The notes: generated from the sequence alone by a model not told the origin. A stretch of DNA of 64,000 nucleotides from Paenibacillus agaridevorans (GCF_003112455.1 NZ_BDQX01000099.1:1-64000), one strand, 5' to 3'. Numbered from the stretch's first letter, positions 1 through 9,419 are shown. Numbers and translations are program-made.

Positions 1-1321
1 GGGGCGGCCGGTCGCTCCTCGCCTGCCGCTTCTTGTAGGCCACGATCGACTGCTTCCCGAACGAGCCTAACGGAAGCGTGCCCGCGACTATGGCAACGAC
101 GACGGCCGCCAAGCCATACCAACCGGACAAGACGCTCCAGCCGACTGCCGCTTCCTTGCCCGGCTGGAATTGCATAAAGCCGTCCGTCCACACCATGACG
201 CGCGCCATCCCGATCGCCAGCAGCATGCCGACCAGCCAGGCGATCGCTCCCAGCATGGCACTCTCCAGGAGGAAGATTCCATAGATCAGTCGCATCCGGG
301 CGCCCCGGCTCCGGAGAACGGCAATGTCGTTGCGCTGCCGCTCCAGCGCCTGACCGGCGTTCATATAGATGAAATAGAAACACATGGCGAGCATCGGCAC
401 GGCCAACGCAACAAGCTGCGCCTGCAGCTTGACGTCTTCGCTCCGAAACTTCTCGATAAGCCCAAGGAAGCTTAGATCGACGCGCAGCTCGCGCAGCATT
501 CGGAACAGATCGCTCTCCAGCCGCTTCATGCTGTTCTCGAGACGCGCCAAGTCGCCGCGATCCAAATTCGCCAATTCGTATAAGCCGTACCAATTGGCTG
601 AGGCCACATTCCCCCCCAGTCCCCCCAGCACTCTCTCCTCCATGGCTTTCGGAGAAATCATCAGCATACCGGAGAACGAGGCCAATCCTTGGTACCAATA
701 CGGAGAACCCTCATCCTTCGGACGAAACACCCCGACAATGACGAATTCTGCCGTCTGGTTGCCGGTACGCGTTTGTACCGTGTAGGAATAGATATCTCCG
801 ACCTTCAGAAATTGGCGAGCGAGCGCCTCTTCCGTTACGATGGCTTCGATCGGGCCTTCTTTCGAAGCGTCTCCGTACATCCGACCGTCAGTCAGCTCCA
901 CCTGCTCCTCCATGCCGGTCTGAGACATTAACGTCATCTGCCTTCTGCGGTTGTCGGCCTTCCCCTCGCCGCCGGGTCGAAGCTGCGATTGCGCCAGCGA
1001 ATACGCCTCGACGGATTGTTTTCTGGGATATCCGATTTGCGATGGCAGCCGGTTCGCGACATAATCGTTAACCGTCTGCAGCTCCTCTACCTTCGTATGC
1101 GTACCCCGCGCGGCCTGATAACGAAGCAGCAGCGACCCCGGCGGCGACGAGCCTGCGTCCTCCGTCAGCGACGAAACCATCAATTTCTTTAACGCATGCT
1201 CCGTATAGACCGGTATGCAGGCGGTAAACGCTACGGCAATCAACAACCCCAGCATCGTGCTGGCCGTCAATATCCGGTTATTCCACATTTTTCGCCGGAC
1301 GAACCGGAGCATCCCCTTCAT
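1..1321 (-). CDS. MacB/FtsX-type ABC transporter permease (3' end beyond left edge)
   Basis: About 440 codons are open from an ATG at 1321 to the window edge, so the C-terminus is missing. The ATG overlaps the stop of the adaptor gene upstream (ATGA), which supports this start. The protein has one N-terminal membrane segment (about residues 17-38), a long extracytoplasmic region of MacB periplasmic-core type (about 40-330) and then the first membrane segments of an FtsX domain, beginning near a run reading LVALAVPMLAMCFYFIY. Permeases of this family do not import. They use ATP hydrolysis to drive extrusion of peptides or lipids, or to transmit force across the membrane. The preceding genes for a LolD/MacB-type ATPase and a HlyD-like adaptor complete a MacAB-like set. 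The substrate cannot be told from sequence. Confidence 0.85.
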   Translation of the reverse strand, partial: MKGMLRFVRRKMWNNRILTASTMLGLLIAVAFTACIPVYTEHALKKLMVSSLTEDAGSSPPGSLLLRYQAARGTHTKVEELQTVNDYVANRLPSQIGYPRKQSVEAYSLAQSQLRPGGEGKADNRRRQMTLMSQTGMEEQVELTDGRMYGDASKEGPIEAIVTEEALARQFLKVGDIYSYTVQTRTGNQTAEFVIVGVFRPKDEGSPYWYQGLASFSGMLMISPKAMEERVLGGLGGNVASANWYGLYELANLDRGDLARLENSMKRLESDLFRMLRELRVDLSFLGLIEKFRSEDVKLQAQLVALAVPMLAMCFYFIYMNAGQALERQRNDIAVLRSRGARMRLIYGIFLLESAMLGAIAWLVGMLLAIGMARVMVWTDGFMQFQPGKEAAVGWSVLSGWYGLAAVVVAIVAGTLPLGSFGKQSIVAYKKRQARSDRPP

Positions 1322-2367
1322 CGCCCAACCACCTTCTGTCCGGGCTCAAGCCCTTTCAAGATCTCCACCTCGGTCGAGGTCGACAGGCCTACCTCCACAT
1401 CCACCTCGCGTTTGTTGCCCTCCGCATCGACCACCTGCACGTAATTTCTGCCCGAGCCCGTGCGCAGCGCGGCGGGAGGAATGAGCACGGCATCCTTCTT
1501 CCTCTCCGTAACGACGGCTGCGCTTAGCGGGGTGCCGGACTTCGCGTCCTTGGGAAAATCATCGAGTTCGATAAGCACGAACGCGTCGAGCGCTCCTCCC
1601 TTCCCGCCCGAAGCGGAAGCAATGGGCATCCGCGACACCTTCCCCTTGAAGCTGCCCAGCGTATTGATCTGCACCTGCGCTTCCATGCCGATGGCTATCT
1701 TCTCCTGGTCGGAAGCGGAGAACCCCGCCGCCACGACAAGCTTCGTCCAATCCGCAAGCTCGCCGATTGTCTCGTACGCGTTTGCCATATCGCCGACTTC
1801 CTTCGCAAAGGATACGATCGTTCCGTCGAAAGGGGCCGTTAGCTCCGACGCGTCCAGCTTTGCCTGCAGCTCATCCCTCTCGCTTACAAGCAGCTCGAAA
1901 TTCAGCTCGTCAAGCTCTTTCTGCATTGGCGTGCGGCTGTCGTCCCTGAGCTTCTCGATCATGGCAAGCTCCGCTTGCCGAACCTCGATATTTTTGCGCT
2001 TTAACTGCGTCTCCAGCGTACCGGTCGCAAGCTTCGCGATGGTCTGACCCTTTTTCACCGTGTCGCCCGCTTTGACCATGAGCTCCGAAATCTGTCCGCT
2101 TTCGCCCCCGAATTTCAGTTCTTCTTGCCGGGCGGACATCAGCTTGCCCGTAGCGCTTACCTTCGTCTCTATGTCCGCCCTGGCCACGGTAAATTCCGGT
2201 TTTTTCGAGAGCTTGGGAGGCTCGATCAATTGGATCAGCTCCGCATCCGACGCTTCGGGGGACAGACTGCAGCCCGATGCTGTCATCCATATCGACGTGA
2301 GCGCTAACGCCAGCATGAACCTCCATTTCTTACTTCCCCAGCCTGCCATCGGCCATTTCATAAACAT
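1318..2367 (-). CDS. HlyD/RND-type periplasmic adaptor lipoprotein, MacA-like
   Basis: A 349-residue membrane-fusion protein. After a Lys/Arg-rich start and a hydrophobic stretch there is a lipobox (TASGC), so it is probably a lipoprotein on the outer face of the membrane. A biotinyl/lipoyl-like hairpin follows (about 75-110, motif VKAGDTVKKGQTIAKL), then a coiled-coil helical pair (about 120-170), the second lipoyl half (TAPFDGTIV) and beta-barrel domains. The C-terminus carries the usual GLEPGQKVV. It overlaps the ATPase gene at its start and the permease at its end, so the three are translationally coupled. The start is uncertain: the first ATG has no clear ribosome binding site, and the only GGAGG lies just 3 bases before an internal ATG. 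Confidence 0.85.
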   Translation of the reverse strand: MFMKWPMAGWGSKKWRFMLALALTSIWMTASGCSLSPEASDAELIQLIEPPKLSKKPEFTVARADIETKVSATGKLMSARQEELKFGGESGQISELMVKAGDTVKKGQTIAKLATGTLETQLKRKNIEVRQAELAMIEKLRDDSRTPMQKELDELNFELLVSERDELQAKLDASELTAPFDGTIVSFAKEVGDMANAYETIGELADWTKLVVAAGFSASDQEKIAIGMEAQVQINTLGSFKGKVSRMPIASASGGKGGALDAFVLIELDDFPKDAKSGTPLSAAVVTERKKDAVLIPPAALRTGSGRNYVQVVDAEGNKREVDVEVGLSTSTEVEILKGLEPGQKVVGR

Positions 2368-3022
2368 TATCCGCTACCTCCAGCATCGTTTGATCATGTG
2401 TCGTCATGCAGATCGTCATGCCATCGCCCTGCAGCTGCCGGAAAAGAGCCAATATCCGCTTCGACATTCCCGTATCCAGCTCGGCAGTAGGTTCGTCCGC
2501 CAGCAGCAGCTTCGGAGAAGGAGCGACCGCTTTCGCGATCGCCACCCTCTGTTGCTCTCCGCCGGACAGCTCGTATGGGCGGTGCAGCGGCCGCTTGGCC
2601 ATGCCGACAAGCTCCAGGCAAAGATTAATTCTCTCCTCCCATAAGCCGGACGGCGTGCCTGCCATGCGCAGGCCCAGCTCCACGTTCTCCTTTACAGACA
2701 GCAGCGGATGCAACGCGTAGGATTGGAACACGAATCCAATTTGTCTTTGCCGCAGCTTCGTCCGGCCTTTATCGCCAAGAGCCTTAAGCGGTTGTCCATC
2801 CACGACTGCCGATCCCTCCGAGGGCAGATCCAGTCCCCCCATAATGTTCAGCAATGTCGTCTTCCCCGAGCCTGACCGTCCTCTAAGCATAACCAGGCTG
2901 CCGGCCGTCAGGGTCAAGTCGATTCCCTTCAGCACTTCAACGCGCGCAGCTCCTGCTCCGAATGACTTTTCTACTCCGCTAAGCTGAACGATCGGCGATT
3001 CCACTATGCTCCCCGTCTCCAT
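2330..3022 (-). CDS. ABC transporter ATP-binding protein, MacB/LolD family
   Basis: A 230-residue ATPase with every expected motif: Walker A GRSGSGKTT near residue 50, Q-loop FVFQSYALHPLLSV, signature LSGGEQQRVAIAKA near 155, Walker B LLLADEPTAEL and the H-loop CMTTHD. The length and the FQSYALHP Q-loop fit the LolD/MacB export branch rather than sugar importers. It follows the solute-binding protein stop after 3 bases and overlaps the adaptor gene. An in-frame GTG at 3004 has a better ribosome binding site (GGGGAG) than the ATG at 3022 and may be the true start. It should energise the permease at 1-1321. Confidence 0.9.
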   Translation of the reverse strand: METGSIVESPIVQLSGVEKSFGAGAARVEVLKGIDLTLTAGSLVMLRGRSGSGKTTLLNIMGGLDLPSEGSAVVDGQPLKALGDKGRTKLRQRQIGFVFQSYALHPLLSVKENVELGLRMAGTPSGLWEERINLCLELVGMAKRPLHRPYELSGGEQQRVAIAKAVAPSPKLLLADEPTAELDTGMSKRILALFRQLQGDGMTICMTTHDQTMLEVADNVYEMADGRLGK

Positions 3023-3025
3023 GAC

Positions 3026-4492
3026 TTACCCGCCAATGAAGATGGAAGTGGCCATACCTCCGAATCCGCCGTCGCCGCGTTCCTTCTCGCCGCTCAAATT
3101 TGCTTCGGCCAGCGCGTCCACGGCCTTGTCCATCAAATCTTTAAACGCCTCGTCCGGGCTTTTGCTGCCGCTCGCCGCTGCTCCGATCTCCTCTCCCGCT
3201 ATCTTCGCAAAGCTGTTGCGGAACCCTTTGGGGTACCAATTCGTCGACTCCTTGGGCAACGGCTTCAATTGATAGAAAGGCGACAAATCGGCTCCGCTCG
3301 CGCTGGTCTCGTATCCCTTTCTCGACTCCAGTCCCATCGACGTTTTGGCCCGAATCTTTGCCGCTTCTTCGCTGTGCACGTATTGGACAAACGTCCATGC
3401 TTGGTCGCTTTGCGCGGAAGCCGCGTTAATCGCGTAAATTTGGGAGATTTCGTATTCGCTGGTCTGATCCGGCGCGCTGGCGTCCACCGGCGCCGTCACG
3501 ACGCCCATGTTGATCGGCTCGGGAGACTTGACTTCTTGTACGGCTTCGTCCGACCCGGACGCAGCTCGGAACGAAACGGCACCGCCCGCCATGCCTCCTT
3601 CGCTCATATTCATCAGCATGGGATTGTCGACTGTCATGGCCGCCCGGCCTTGTTGGAACAACATACCGTCCAGCGAGAAGCCCTGCTCGGAGTTTTGCGG
3701 CATGAACACCGTTTTCCCCGCATAACCGCCTACTACGGCTTCGAAGATTTCCTTCCATTCCGGATCCGATAACGTCAGCTCCGTCGCGTCCGCGTTCAAG
3801 TAATTCAACCCCTTGGCAGCGGCCATATCCTGAATAAGCTTAAAGGCATTCTGATCGAACATGGAGGGCGCAAATCCGTAGATGCGGCTCTCGTCGTCTC
3901 CGTCCGCAGGGAAACGGGCCGCGAGCTGAAGCACCTCTTCCCACGTCATGCCGTCGCTTGGTTCCGGCACCCCGTATTTCGCGAACAGGTCCTTGTTGTA
4001 GTAGAGCGCCTTCGTATTAAAGGATGGAGACAGACCGTACAGCTTGCCTCCTCCGGAATCCCGCAGCAATTGAACGACACCTTCCACGATATTCTCGATA
4101 TCGAAGCCGGATTGCTGAACCATCGCGTCGAGATCGTACAGCTTCCCGTCCGCCGCCAGCGTCTCGTATTGCTCCATCGTCAGAAGCACCACATCCGGCT
4201 GCTCGGCGTCAATGAGATCGGACATGGCCTGTACGGGATCCTTTTGCATGGAGACGTCCATCGTCGGAATGATCTCGAACTCTACGTTCGGATATTTGGC
4301 GTTAAACACGTTGCCGTAACTTTGATAAAAAGATTGCTCGTTGAAATAAGCTACTTTGAGCGTAACGGGTTCTCCCGGATCCGGCACCTTGTCCTTGCTT
4401 TCCCCTCCCGATGAGCAGCCAGCCAGCATCGCCGCAATTAAAGGAACAGCAACTACACTTCCGGCACTCCACTTCCCGTTCCAAATCTTCAT
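3026..4492 (-). CDS. Extracellular solute-binding lipoprotein (family 1 type) at the head of a MacAB-like operon
   Basis: A 488-residue lipoprotein. The ATG at 4492 is chosen because GAGGGGAG lies just upstream; a longer reading from 4543 lacks a site. A signal peptide ends in a LAGC lipobox and is followed by a Gly/Ser linker. The body reads as a family 1 (sugar-type) binding protein: TLKVAYFNEQSFYQSYGNVF near the start, NTKALYYNKDLFAKYGV in the middle and INAASAQSDQAWTFVQYV late. Such proteins normally feed CUT1 importers, but here the next three genes are an ABC export-type set only 3 bases away. The tail is unusually rich in Gly and Met and ends FIGG. The partner and ligand are unknown. 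Confidence 0.85.
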   Translation of the reverse strand: MKIWNGKWSAGSVVAVPLIAAMLAGCSSGGESKDKVPDPGEPVTLKVAYFNEQSFYQSYGNVFNAKYPNVEFEIIPTMDVSMQKDPVQAMSDLIDAEQPDVVLLTMEQYETLAADGKLYDLDAMVQQSGFDIENIVEGVVQLLRDSGGGKLYGLSPSFNTKALYYNKDLFAKYGVPEPSDGMTWEEVLQLAARFPADGDDESRIYGFAPSMFDQNAFKLIQDMAAAKGLNYLNADATELTLSDPEWKEIFEAVVGGYAGKTVFMPQNSEQGFSLDGMLFQQGRAAMTVDNPMLMNMSEGGMAGGAVSFRAASGSDEAVQEVKSPEPINMGVVTAPVDASAPDQTSEYEISQIYAINAASAQSDQAWTFVQYVHSEEAAKIRAKTSMGLESRKGYETSASGADLSPFYQLKPLPKESTNWYPKGFRNSFAKIAGEEIGAAASGSKSPDEAFKDLMDKAVDALAEANLSGEKERGDGGFGGMATSIFIGG

Positions 4493-4621
4493 ACAATCGT
4501 TCTCCCCTCTTGGCTTCAAATTAAAGTTGTTCACTCCAGCCATTATGAGGCCCTACTCTTTGAATTGAATTTGATTAGCTTAAATGAAGCTTAAATTAGG
4601 TTTGCTCCTCAACCGGTATAT

Positions 4622-4749
4622 CAATATCGTACAAAACGGGCTTGCTCGCTGCCGTCATATTGCCGTTTCCCGGCGAATCCTCTTGCTCAAGAGGCGTATC
4701 TATTGCAAAGACTTCCCGCCTCCCCGGATGTACACTTTACTGGAATCAA
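4622..4749. repeat. 128-bp dispersed repeat, copy A (inverted relative to copy B)
   Basis: This segment matches the reverse complement of 15074-15201 with about 9 mismatches in 128 bases (counted by eye). Read on the minus strand it contains two conserved small hairpins, CCTCT/AGAGG and GCCG-GGAAA-CGGC, followed by a conserved stretch ending CGTTTTGTACGATATTG. Neither copy is a convincing gene: one frame is open in copy B but has a stop in copy A. Copy A lies about 130 bp upstream of the solute-binding gene at 4492, in the same orientation as that operon. It could be a dispersed intergenic repeat or a structured RNA leader. Confidence 0.75.
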
Positions 4750-4798
4750 GGGCATGGATACCAGGTTGAATGGTACCTTTAAGTCGGTGGAGACGCCA

Positions 4799-4846
4799 AA
4801 AAACAACGTTCGTTACACGATTAACGTGAAAATGAACGTTGTTTTT
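4799..4846 (-). terminator. Rho-independent terminator of the 4864-8166 sugar operon
   Basis: A perfect 13-bp inverted repeat (AAAAACAACGTTC at 4799 and its complement ending 4846) with an inner CACG/CGTG pairing. Read on the minus strand it ends in a T run. It lies 18 bases past the stop of the last permease gene. Confidence 0.85.
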
Positions 4847-4863
4847 AAGAGGACTGCCATGGT

Positions 4864-5694
4864 CTATCCTTTGACCCCGCCTAACGTTGCTCCTTCAATA
4901 ATTTTACGCTGGAATAACATATACACGATAATTGTAGGAATGACCGTAATGACAAGACCGGCAAGAAGAGTAACCCAGTCCGACTTGTATTCCATCATCG
5001 CATTCGCCGCATACATATTAACACTGACCGTATACTTGTCCGGATCACTCAGCAGAATGAACGGGCCCAGGAAGTCATTATATAATGCGACAAACTTGAA
5101 TATACCAATTGTGACGAGCCCAGGCATAGCAAGCGGAACTATAATTTTTCTAACGACCTGGAATATTGTTGCCCCATCGATGAACGCACTCTCCTCTAGT
5201 TCCTTAGGCAGGGAACGCATAAAGCTTCCAAGCAACAGCAATTCAAAAGCGCCCAGCGGCAAGCTGGCAAGAAGTACAAGGCCATTCAAGCTGTTTGTCA
5301 GATCAAGCGCTCTCATGAGCGTATACTGTGGAACCAGGATGTTGATGCCCGGCAAGAACAGCGACAGCATAATGAGACTCCATACGATGTTGCGAAGCTT
5401 CCACTCCATTTTCGTAAAGGCATAGGCGTTCACAACTGCCAATGTTAAACTAATGAACAAGCTTAAGCCGACATAGTACACGGTATTCAGCATCGATTGT
5501 CCTACACCGAGGTTCGTCCATGCCTTGCTATAATTGGACCATTGAAACGTGCTTGGCAATGACCAAATATCGGCAAAAAATTGTTGATTTGTTTTAAATG
5601 ATTGATAGACAATCCAGATGATCGGAAGAATGACACTTAAAGCCCATAGCAACAATATGATACGCCATACGAGAGATCCCATCCTTCTTGTCAT
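4864..5694 (-). CDS. Carbohydrate ABC transporter permease, MalG/CUT1 family
   Basis: A 276-residue inner-membrane protein with six predicted membrane segments, starting with WRIILLLWALSVILPIIWIVY. The EAA loop that contacts the ATPase is clear near residue 185: ESAFIDGATIFQVVRKIIVP. The C-terminus (GATLGGVKG) is the usual ending of CUT1 MalG-type permeases. It is the last gene of a binding protein - MalF - MalG operon, 13 bases after the preceding stop. No ATPase gene is nearby, as is common for Firmicutes CUT1 systems that share an MsmX-type ATPase. The sugar is unknown; the neighbouring large secreted glycosidase-like protein suggests an oligosaccharide. Confidence 0.92.
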   Translation of the reverse strand: MTRRMGSLVWRIILLLWALSVILPIIWIVYQSFKTNQQFFADIWSLPSTFQWSNYSKAWTNLGVGQSMLNTVYYVGLSLFISLTLAVVNAYAFTKMEWKLRNIVWSLIMLSLFLPGINILVPQYTLMRALDLTNSLNGLVLLASLPLGAFELLLLGSFMRSLPKELEESAFIDGATIFQVVRKIIVPLAMPGLVTIGIFKFVALYNDFLGPFILLSDPDKYTVSVNMYAANAMMEYKSDWVTLLAGLVITVIPTIIVYMLFQRKIIEGATLGGVKG

Positions 5695-5707
5695 GAAAAC
5701 CCGCCCT

Positions 5708-6622
5708 TCAAAATTCTACGCTATCTTTCGAGAATACTTTATCGATGACAACCTTGAGCAGCACCAACAGGACGAAAATGAGCATCCCGATCGTAGACGC
5801 ATATCCGTAAAAGTGCTGACTTAAACTTTCCGTGCCAAAGGCCAGGTTAAACATGTAAAGCGAGATAACTTCCGTTGCGCCGCCAGGGCCGCCTTTCGTC
5901 ATAATAAACATATATTCAAATCCCTTAATGACATTCAGCATTAAGAAAATCATTCCCACACGAATGATACCTGACATTAAAGGCAAAGTAATCTTCGTAA
6001 ATCGTTGAAAACTCGTAATGCCATCAAGCGTGGCAGATTCATAGATCGTCTTCGGAATCGCGCTCATTGCATTCATAAAAATAACGACATAGAAACCAAC
6101 GTAACACCAGACGTATAACGGAATCGTTGATGCCAGCGCAGTCTTTGGACTACCCAGCCAGTTGTGATCCCCTCCTATGCCTAATACCCGCAGCACACTA
6201 TTTAATAATCCGAATGTACCGTCATAGATAAAGCTCCAGATCAGTGCGATTACGACGAGTGACAAGACGTTCGGGAAGAAGAATAACACCTTATAAAATT
6301 TGTTTTCCTTATATTGGCGGTTCACAAGCAGGTCAGCCAGTACCAACGAAATGATTAGTGTAATGGGAATGACAGTGGCGACGAGAATAAGATTATGCTT
6401 AAGCGCGTTCAAGACGACTGGATCTTGAAATAATCGGATGTAGTTATCCAGGCCAATATATTTTTTCTCCCCGATTCCGTTCCAGTCCAGGAACGAATAA
6501 TAGATGGAAAGTACATTTGGATATAGAGTAAACAACACATACGCAGCAAAGGGCGGCAATACCGCCAGCAATAAAAACACTGTTTTTTGAATATGAATAT
6601 TCGTCCGGGTTAATGTCTTCAA
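5708..6622 (-). CDS. Carbohydrate ABC transporter permease, MalF/CUT1 family
   Basis: About 304 residues with six membrane segments. The EAA loop is near residue 215 (ESATLDGITSFQRFTKITLP). A TTG start at 6622 is preferred because AGGAGAGA sits at a proper distance; an in-frame TTG at 6643 is possible but lacks a site. It pairs with the MalG-type permease downstream to form the membrane channel of a sugar importer. Confidence 0.9.
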   Translation of the reverse strand: MKTLTRTNIHIQKTVFLLLAVLPPFAAYVLFTLYPNVLSIYYSFLDWNGIGEKKYIGLDNYIRLFQDPVVLNALKHNLILVATVIPITLIISLVLADLLVNRQYKENKFYKVLFFFPNVLSLVVIALIWSFIYDGTFGLLNSVLRVLGIGGDHNWLGSPKTALASTIPLYVWCYVGFYVVIFMNAMSAIPKTIYESATLDGITSFQRFTKITLPLMSGIIRVGMIFLMLNVIKGFEYMFIMTKGGPGGATEVISLYMFNLAFGTESLSQHFYGYASTIGMLIFVLLVLLKVVIDKVFSKDSVEF

Positions 6623-6723
6623 AGCGATCTCTCTCCTGTCCAAGTCGCCGCACAGACCGTTGACTTATTGATCAACGGTCTGCTTGGCTCGATTAGTTGC
6701 TGGTTAGCGATACGGAGATTGTA

Positions 6724-8166
6724 TTACTTCCCGGCTTCCTGTACAGCCTTCTGAAGCAAGCGCTCTCCCTCTTCGAGAATCGGCAACGGCTCCTTCTGAC
6801 CTGTCAAGATAAGCGCGGTATTATCTTGAACGTGCTTATTAGCCGCGACAAAGTCAGGCGAGTTTAGTACGACCTTACGACTTTTCAATTCGAGTACCAC
6901 ATTGTTCTCGCTCATATAGGTAGCGATCGACTTCTGCAACGGCTTCATATTAGCCGCTCGCGCGGAATCATCCATGAAGTCGGATCTCAGAGGGAACGCG
7001 CCGCCTTTATCAACCAAGATCTGCTGCACCTCATTCGTCAGCAACGATACCAAAAATTGTTTTGCCCACTGCTTCGTCAGATCAGGTTTGTTCGCCCAAA
7101 TTTGAAAAGCATAGCTGAGACCATTATTGATGTGGATCGGTGTTTCGGGGTTATTGGAAAACGGAACGGCCATATAACCCCACTCGAAGTCCTCCGGCGC
7201 AGATTCCTTCATCTCATTCTCGATCCAATCGCCCGAAGGCACCATGGCCGCTTTGCCTTGCAGTGCAAGCATTTGGGATTGGGTATGATTCATACCAACA
7301 CTTTGTTTGCTGATATATCCCTTTTGCCCCATATCGTAAAGACGATTGTACACCTCTACACTTTCGGCTGAAGTAAACTCCGGCCCCGAATAGTTCTCGT
7401 AGTGATTTCGGAACTCCTTGTTGCCATTATCAATCGCCAACTCGAACACCTTCGTATCAAAGGAGAATATCGAGTAGTTATAAAGCCCGGAGTACACGAT
7501 CGGATCGATCCCTTTGCTCATGATCGCTTCACATAATGCCAGGAACTCATCGTACGTTTTCGGTGATTTGTTCCAGCCATTGTCTTCGAACAGCTTCTGA
7601 TCATAGAACATGCCGCCGATGTAGTTGGCGATAGGGAACAGCCAGTTCTCGCCTTTGTAGTATTGCTCGGGCACATTGTAGCCCGGAACGATTAGCTCGT
7701 CCAATGTTTTGCCGCCGCCGTCGGAAGGCTTCATCTGAAAGATGTCTGTAAGCGGCTCCAGCTTATTTGCATCTACAAACTCCGTATAAGCTAGTCCGTA
7801 GAGAATATCGAACATGTCTTTGTCGTCTCCTGCTGCCGCCTTCGTTGTGATCAGATCTGGAATTTTGGGTGAAGCCGTTATATCGAATGTGACGTTCGGA
7901 TACCGCTCAGTAAATAAAGCAGTTGCATGATCAAACCATTCTCTTCCGTAACCAGCTTCCAGAAACCCGACCTTCAAGGTAACCTTCTCATCTTTAGGCA
8001 AACCATTGTCATACACAGCGGGCGCTTCCGCTGCCGGAGTATTGCCATTTGTCGGATTTGCACTTTCTGTTGCAGGGTTATTGCCGTTATTGCCTGAGCA
8101 TGCAGCGAGCAGCACAGTCAAGGCTGAAAAAACGAGCAACGATGATTTTTTTACTTTTGATTTCAT
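6724..8166 (-). CDS. Sugar ABC transporter substrate-binding lipoprotein
   Basis: A 480-residue family 1 binding protein. MKSKVKKSS begins a signal peptide ending in a LAAC lipobox, followed by a low-complexity Asn/Thr/Ala linker. The ligand-binding body starts KVTLKVGFLEAGYGREWFD. AGGAGG lies 9 bases before the ATG. It is the first gene of the operon and is transcribed divergently from the AraC regulator at 8487, so that regulator probably controls it. The ligand is not predictable from sequence alone. Confidence 0.9.
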   Translation of the reverse strand: MKSKVKKSSLLVFSALTVLLAACSGNNGNNPATESANPTNGNTPAAEAPAVYDNGLPKDEKVTLKVGFLEAGYGREWFDHATALFTERYPNVTFDITASPKIPDLITTKAAAGDDKDMFDILYGLAYTEFVDANKLEPLTDIFQMKPSDGGGKTLDELIVPGYNVPEQYYKGENWLFPIANYIGGMFYDQKLFEDNGWNKSPKTYDEFLALCEAIMSKGIDPIVYSGLYNYSIFSFDTKVFELAIDNGNKEFRNHYENYSGPEFTSAESVEVYNRLYDMGQKGYISKQSVGMNHTQSQMLALQGKAAMVPSGDWIENEMKESAPEDFEWGYMAVPFSNNPETPIHINNGLSYAFQIWANKPDLTKQWAKQFLVSLLTNEVQQILVDKGGAFPLRSDFMDDSARAANMKPLQKSIATYMSENNVVLELKSRKVVLNSPDFVAANKHVQDNTALILTGQKEPLPILEEGERLLQKAVQEAGK

Positions 8167-8420
8167 CTTTGTTGACCCTCCTAATATAATTGATTTACTG
8201 CTAACTTGAGTATACCTTGTAGAGCCCGAAACGTATTTGCATCAGATAATGTTCTTTGTTCTCATGCACAACGATAAAGCTTGCCAATGACGCCTTGTTC
8301 CGAAACCGTTTGCAAATAATTGAACTTATCGACCGATATCGACTTGAAGTCGCAGGCACAAAGCTCATTTCCTGTGTGGATACAGTTCGGTGCACCTTCA
8401 TCAATTCTCAACTGTCTGCA

Positions 8421-8449
8421 TTTACAATCCGATTGAGGCATACTACAAT
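8421..8449 (+). promoter_or_regulatory. Sigma-A-type promoter for the AraC regulator
   Basis: TTTACA (8421) and TACAAT (8444) are separated by 17 bases; each matches the consensus at 5 of 6 positions. The predicted start point is about 30 bases before the ATG at 8487. The rest of 8167-8486, between the divergent genes, holds no gene. Confidence 0.55.
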
Positions 8450-8486
8450 AGGTCTACCACAAGTCATATTCCTTAGGAGAATCGTT

Positions 8487-9368
8487 ATGCGTATTCGCAC
8501 CTTTAAGTATGTCGATCACTATTCCCCATCGGATTACAAGACCGGTGGTATTCACCCTTCTTTCGAGATCTTGTATTTGGCAGAAGGAAGCTATCAAATG
8601 CAGTGGTTAGGCGAAACCTATCATATTAAACCAAACTCACTATTTTTTATTACTCCGAACACTCCTCATGACGTCATCATCCTTTCGAGCAAAGCAACAT
8701 TCTGGTATATCGAGCTGGACGAGGCATTTACCACCTCTTTATTCCCGAGTCTGGAGAATATTCTGGTCTGGAACCGCTTGCAATGTGAATCCGATATATC
8801 AAGCCACATGCCCGACGTCATGACTCATACCATCATGGGAATTAATGATCTATTGAGGCATGACATAAAAAACATGACGTGCGGCTCCGATCTTTTAATG
8901 CTTGATATTTCGAAGCTGTTCATCATTGTAAACGAACTCCTCCAATCCCATAAACAGGGTGTTGGCTTTCAAGATATTTTAAAGCAACCCCTGAGCCAAA
9001 CACCCACACAAGACATTATCAAAACATTAATGATCAATATGGAGTCAACATTTAGAGATGACATCACCTTGGGTTATTTGTCCTCATTATCTCATTTCCA
9101 AAACTCCTATCTGATCAAAAAGTTTAAAGAATACAGTGGATTTACGCCGATGAGTTACCTCAATGAGCTTCGAATGCGCGCTGCCGCCAACTACTTGACC
9201 ACAACGACGCTAAAAATCAATCAGATAGCAGAAGAATGTGGTTATCCAAACATTCATCATTTTAGCAGCGCTTTCAAAAAACACACCGGAAAAAGTCCAA
9301 CCGACTGGCGCAACCAATTCTCCACTGTGAAATCCGAAGCTCATGCATTGACAAGTAAAGAAAAATGA
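8487..9368 (+). CDS. AraC family transcriptional regulator of the adjacent sugar operon
   Basis: 293 residues from the ATG at 8487, chosen because AGGAGA lies 6 bases upstream and the cupin domain begins directly after it. The N-terminal half is an AraC-type ligand-binding cupin (HPSFEILYLAEGSYQMQW, then PNSLFFITPNTPHDV). The C-terminal 100 residues hold two helix-turn-helix motifs (LGYLSSLSHFQNSYLIKKFK, then INQIAEECGYPNIHHFSSAF). A cytoplasmic DNA-binding sensor, most likely for the sugar imported by the divergent operon at 4864-8166. Confidence 0.9.
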   Translation: MRIRTFKYVDHYSPSDYKTGGIHPSFEILYLAEGSYQMQWLGETYHIKPNSLFFITPNTPHDVIILSSKATFWYIELDEAFTTSLFPSLENILVWNRLQCESDISSHMPDVMTHTIMGINDLLRHDIKNMTCGSDLLMLDISKLFIIVNELLQSHKQGVGFQDILKQPLSQTPTQDIIKTLMINMESTFRDDITLGYLSSLSHFQNSYLIKKFKEYSGFTPMSYLNELRMRAAANYLTTTTLKINQIAEECGYPNIHHFSSAFKKHTGKSPTDWRNQFSTVKSEAHALTSKEK

Positions 9369-9370
9369 AG

Positions 9371-9419
9371 GAGCACAAGAAGATAATCCCCTCTATCCCG
9401 GGATTATCTCTCTGTGCTC
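9371..9419. terminator. Bidirectional terminator between the AraC gene and the SLH protein gene
   Basis: Nested stems: GAGCACA (9371) with TGTGCTC (9413) and AGATAATCCC (9381) with GGGATTATCT (9400). It lies between two convergent genes ending at 9368 and 9459. Confidence 0.8.

Noticed and set aside
4584-4769. Short Cys/Arg-rich frames in both 128-bp repeats (61 and 60 residues).
   Set aside because: One orientation of copy A has a stop and neither copy has a ribosome binding site; the conserved hairpins suggest a non-coding repeat.
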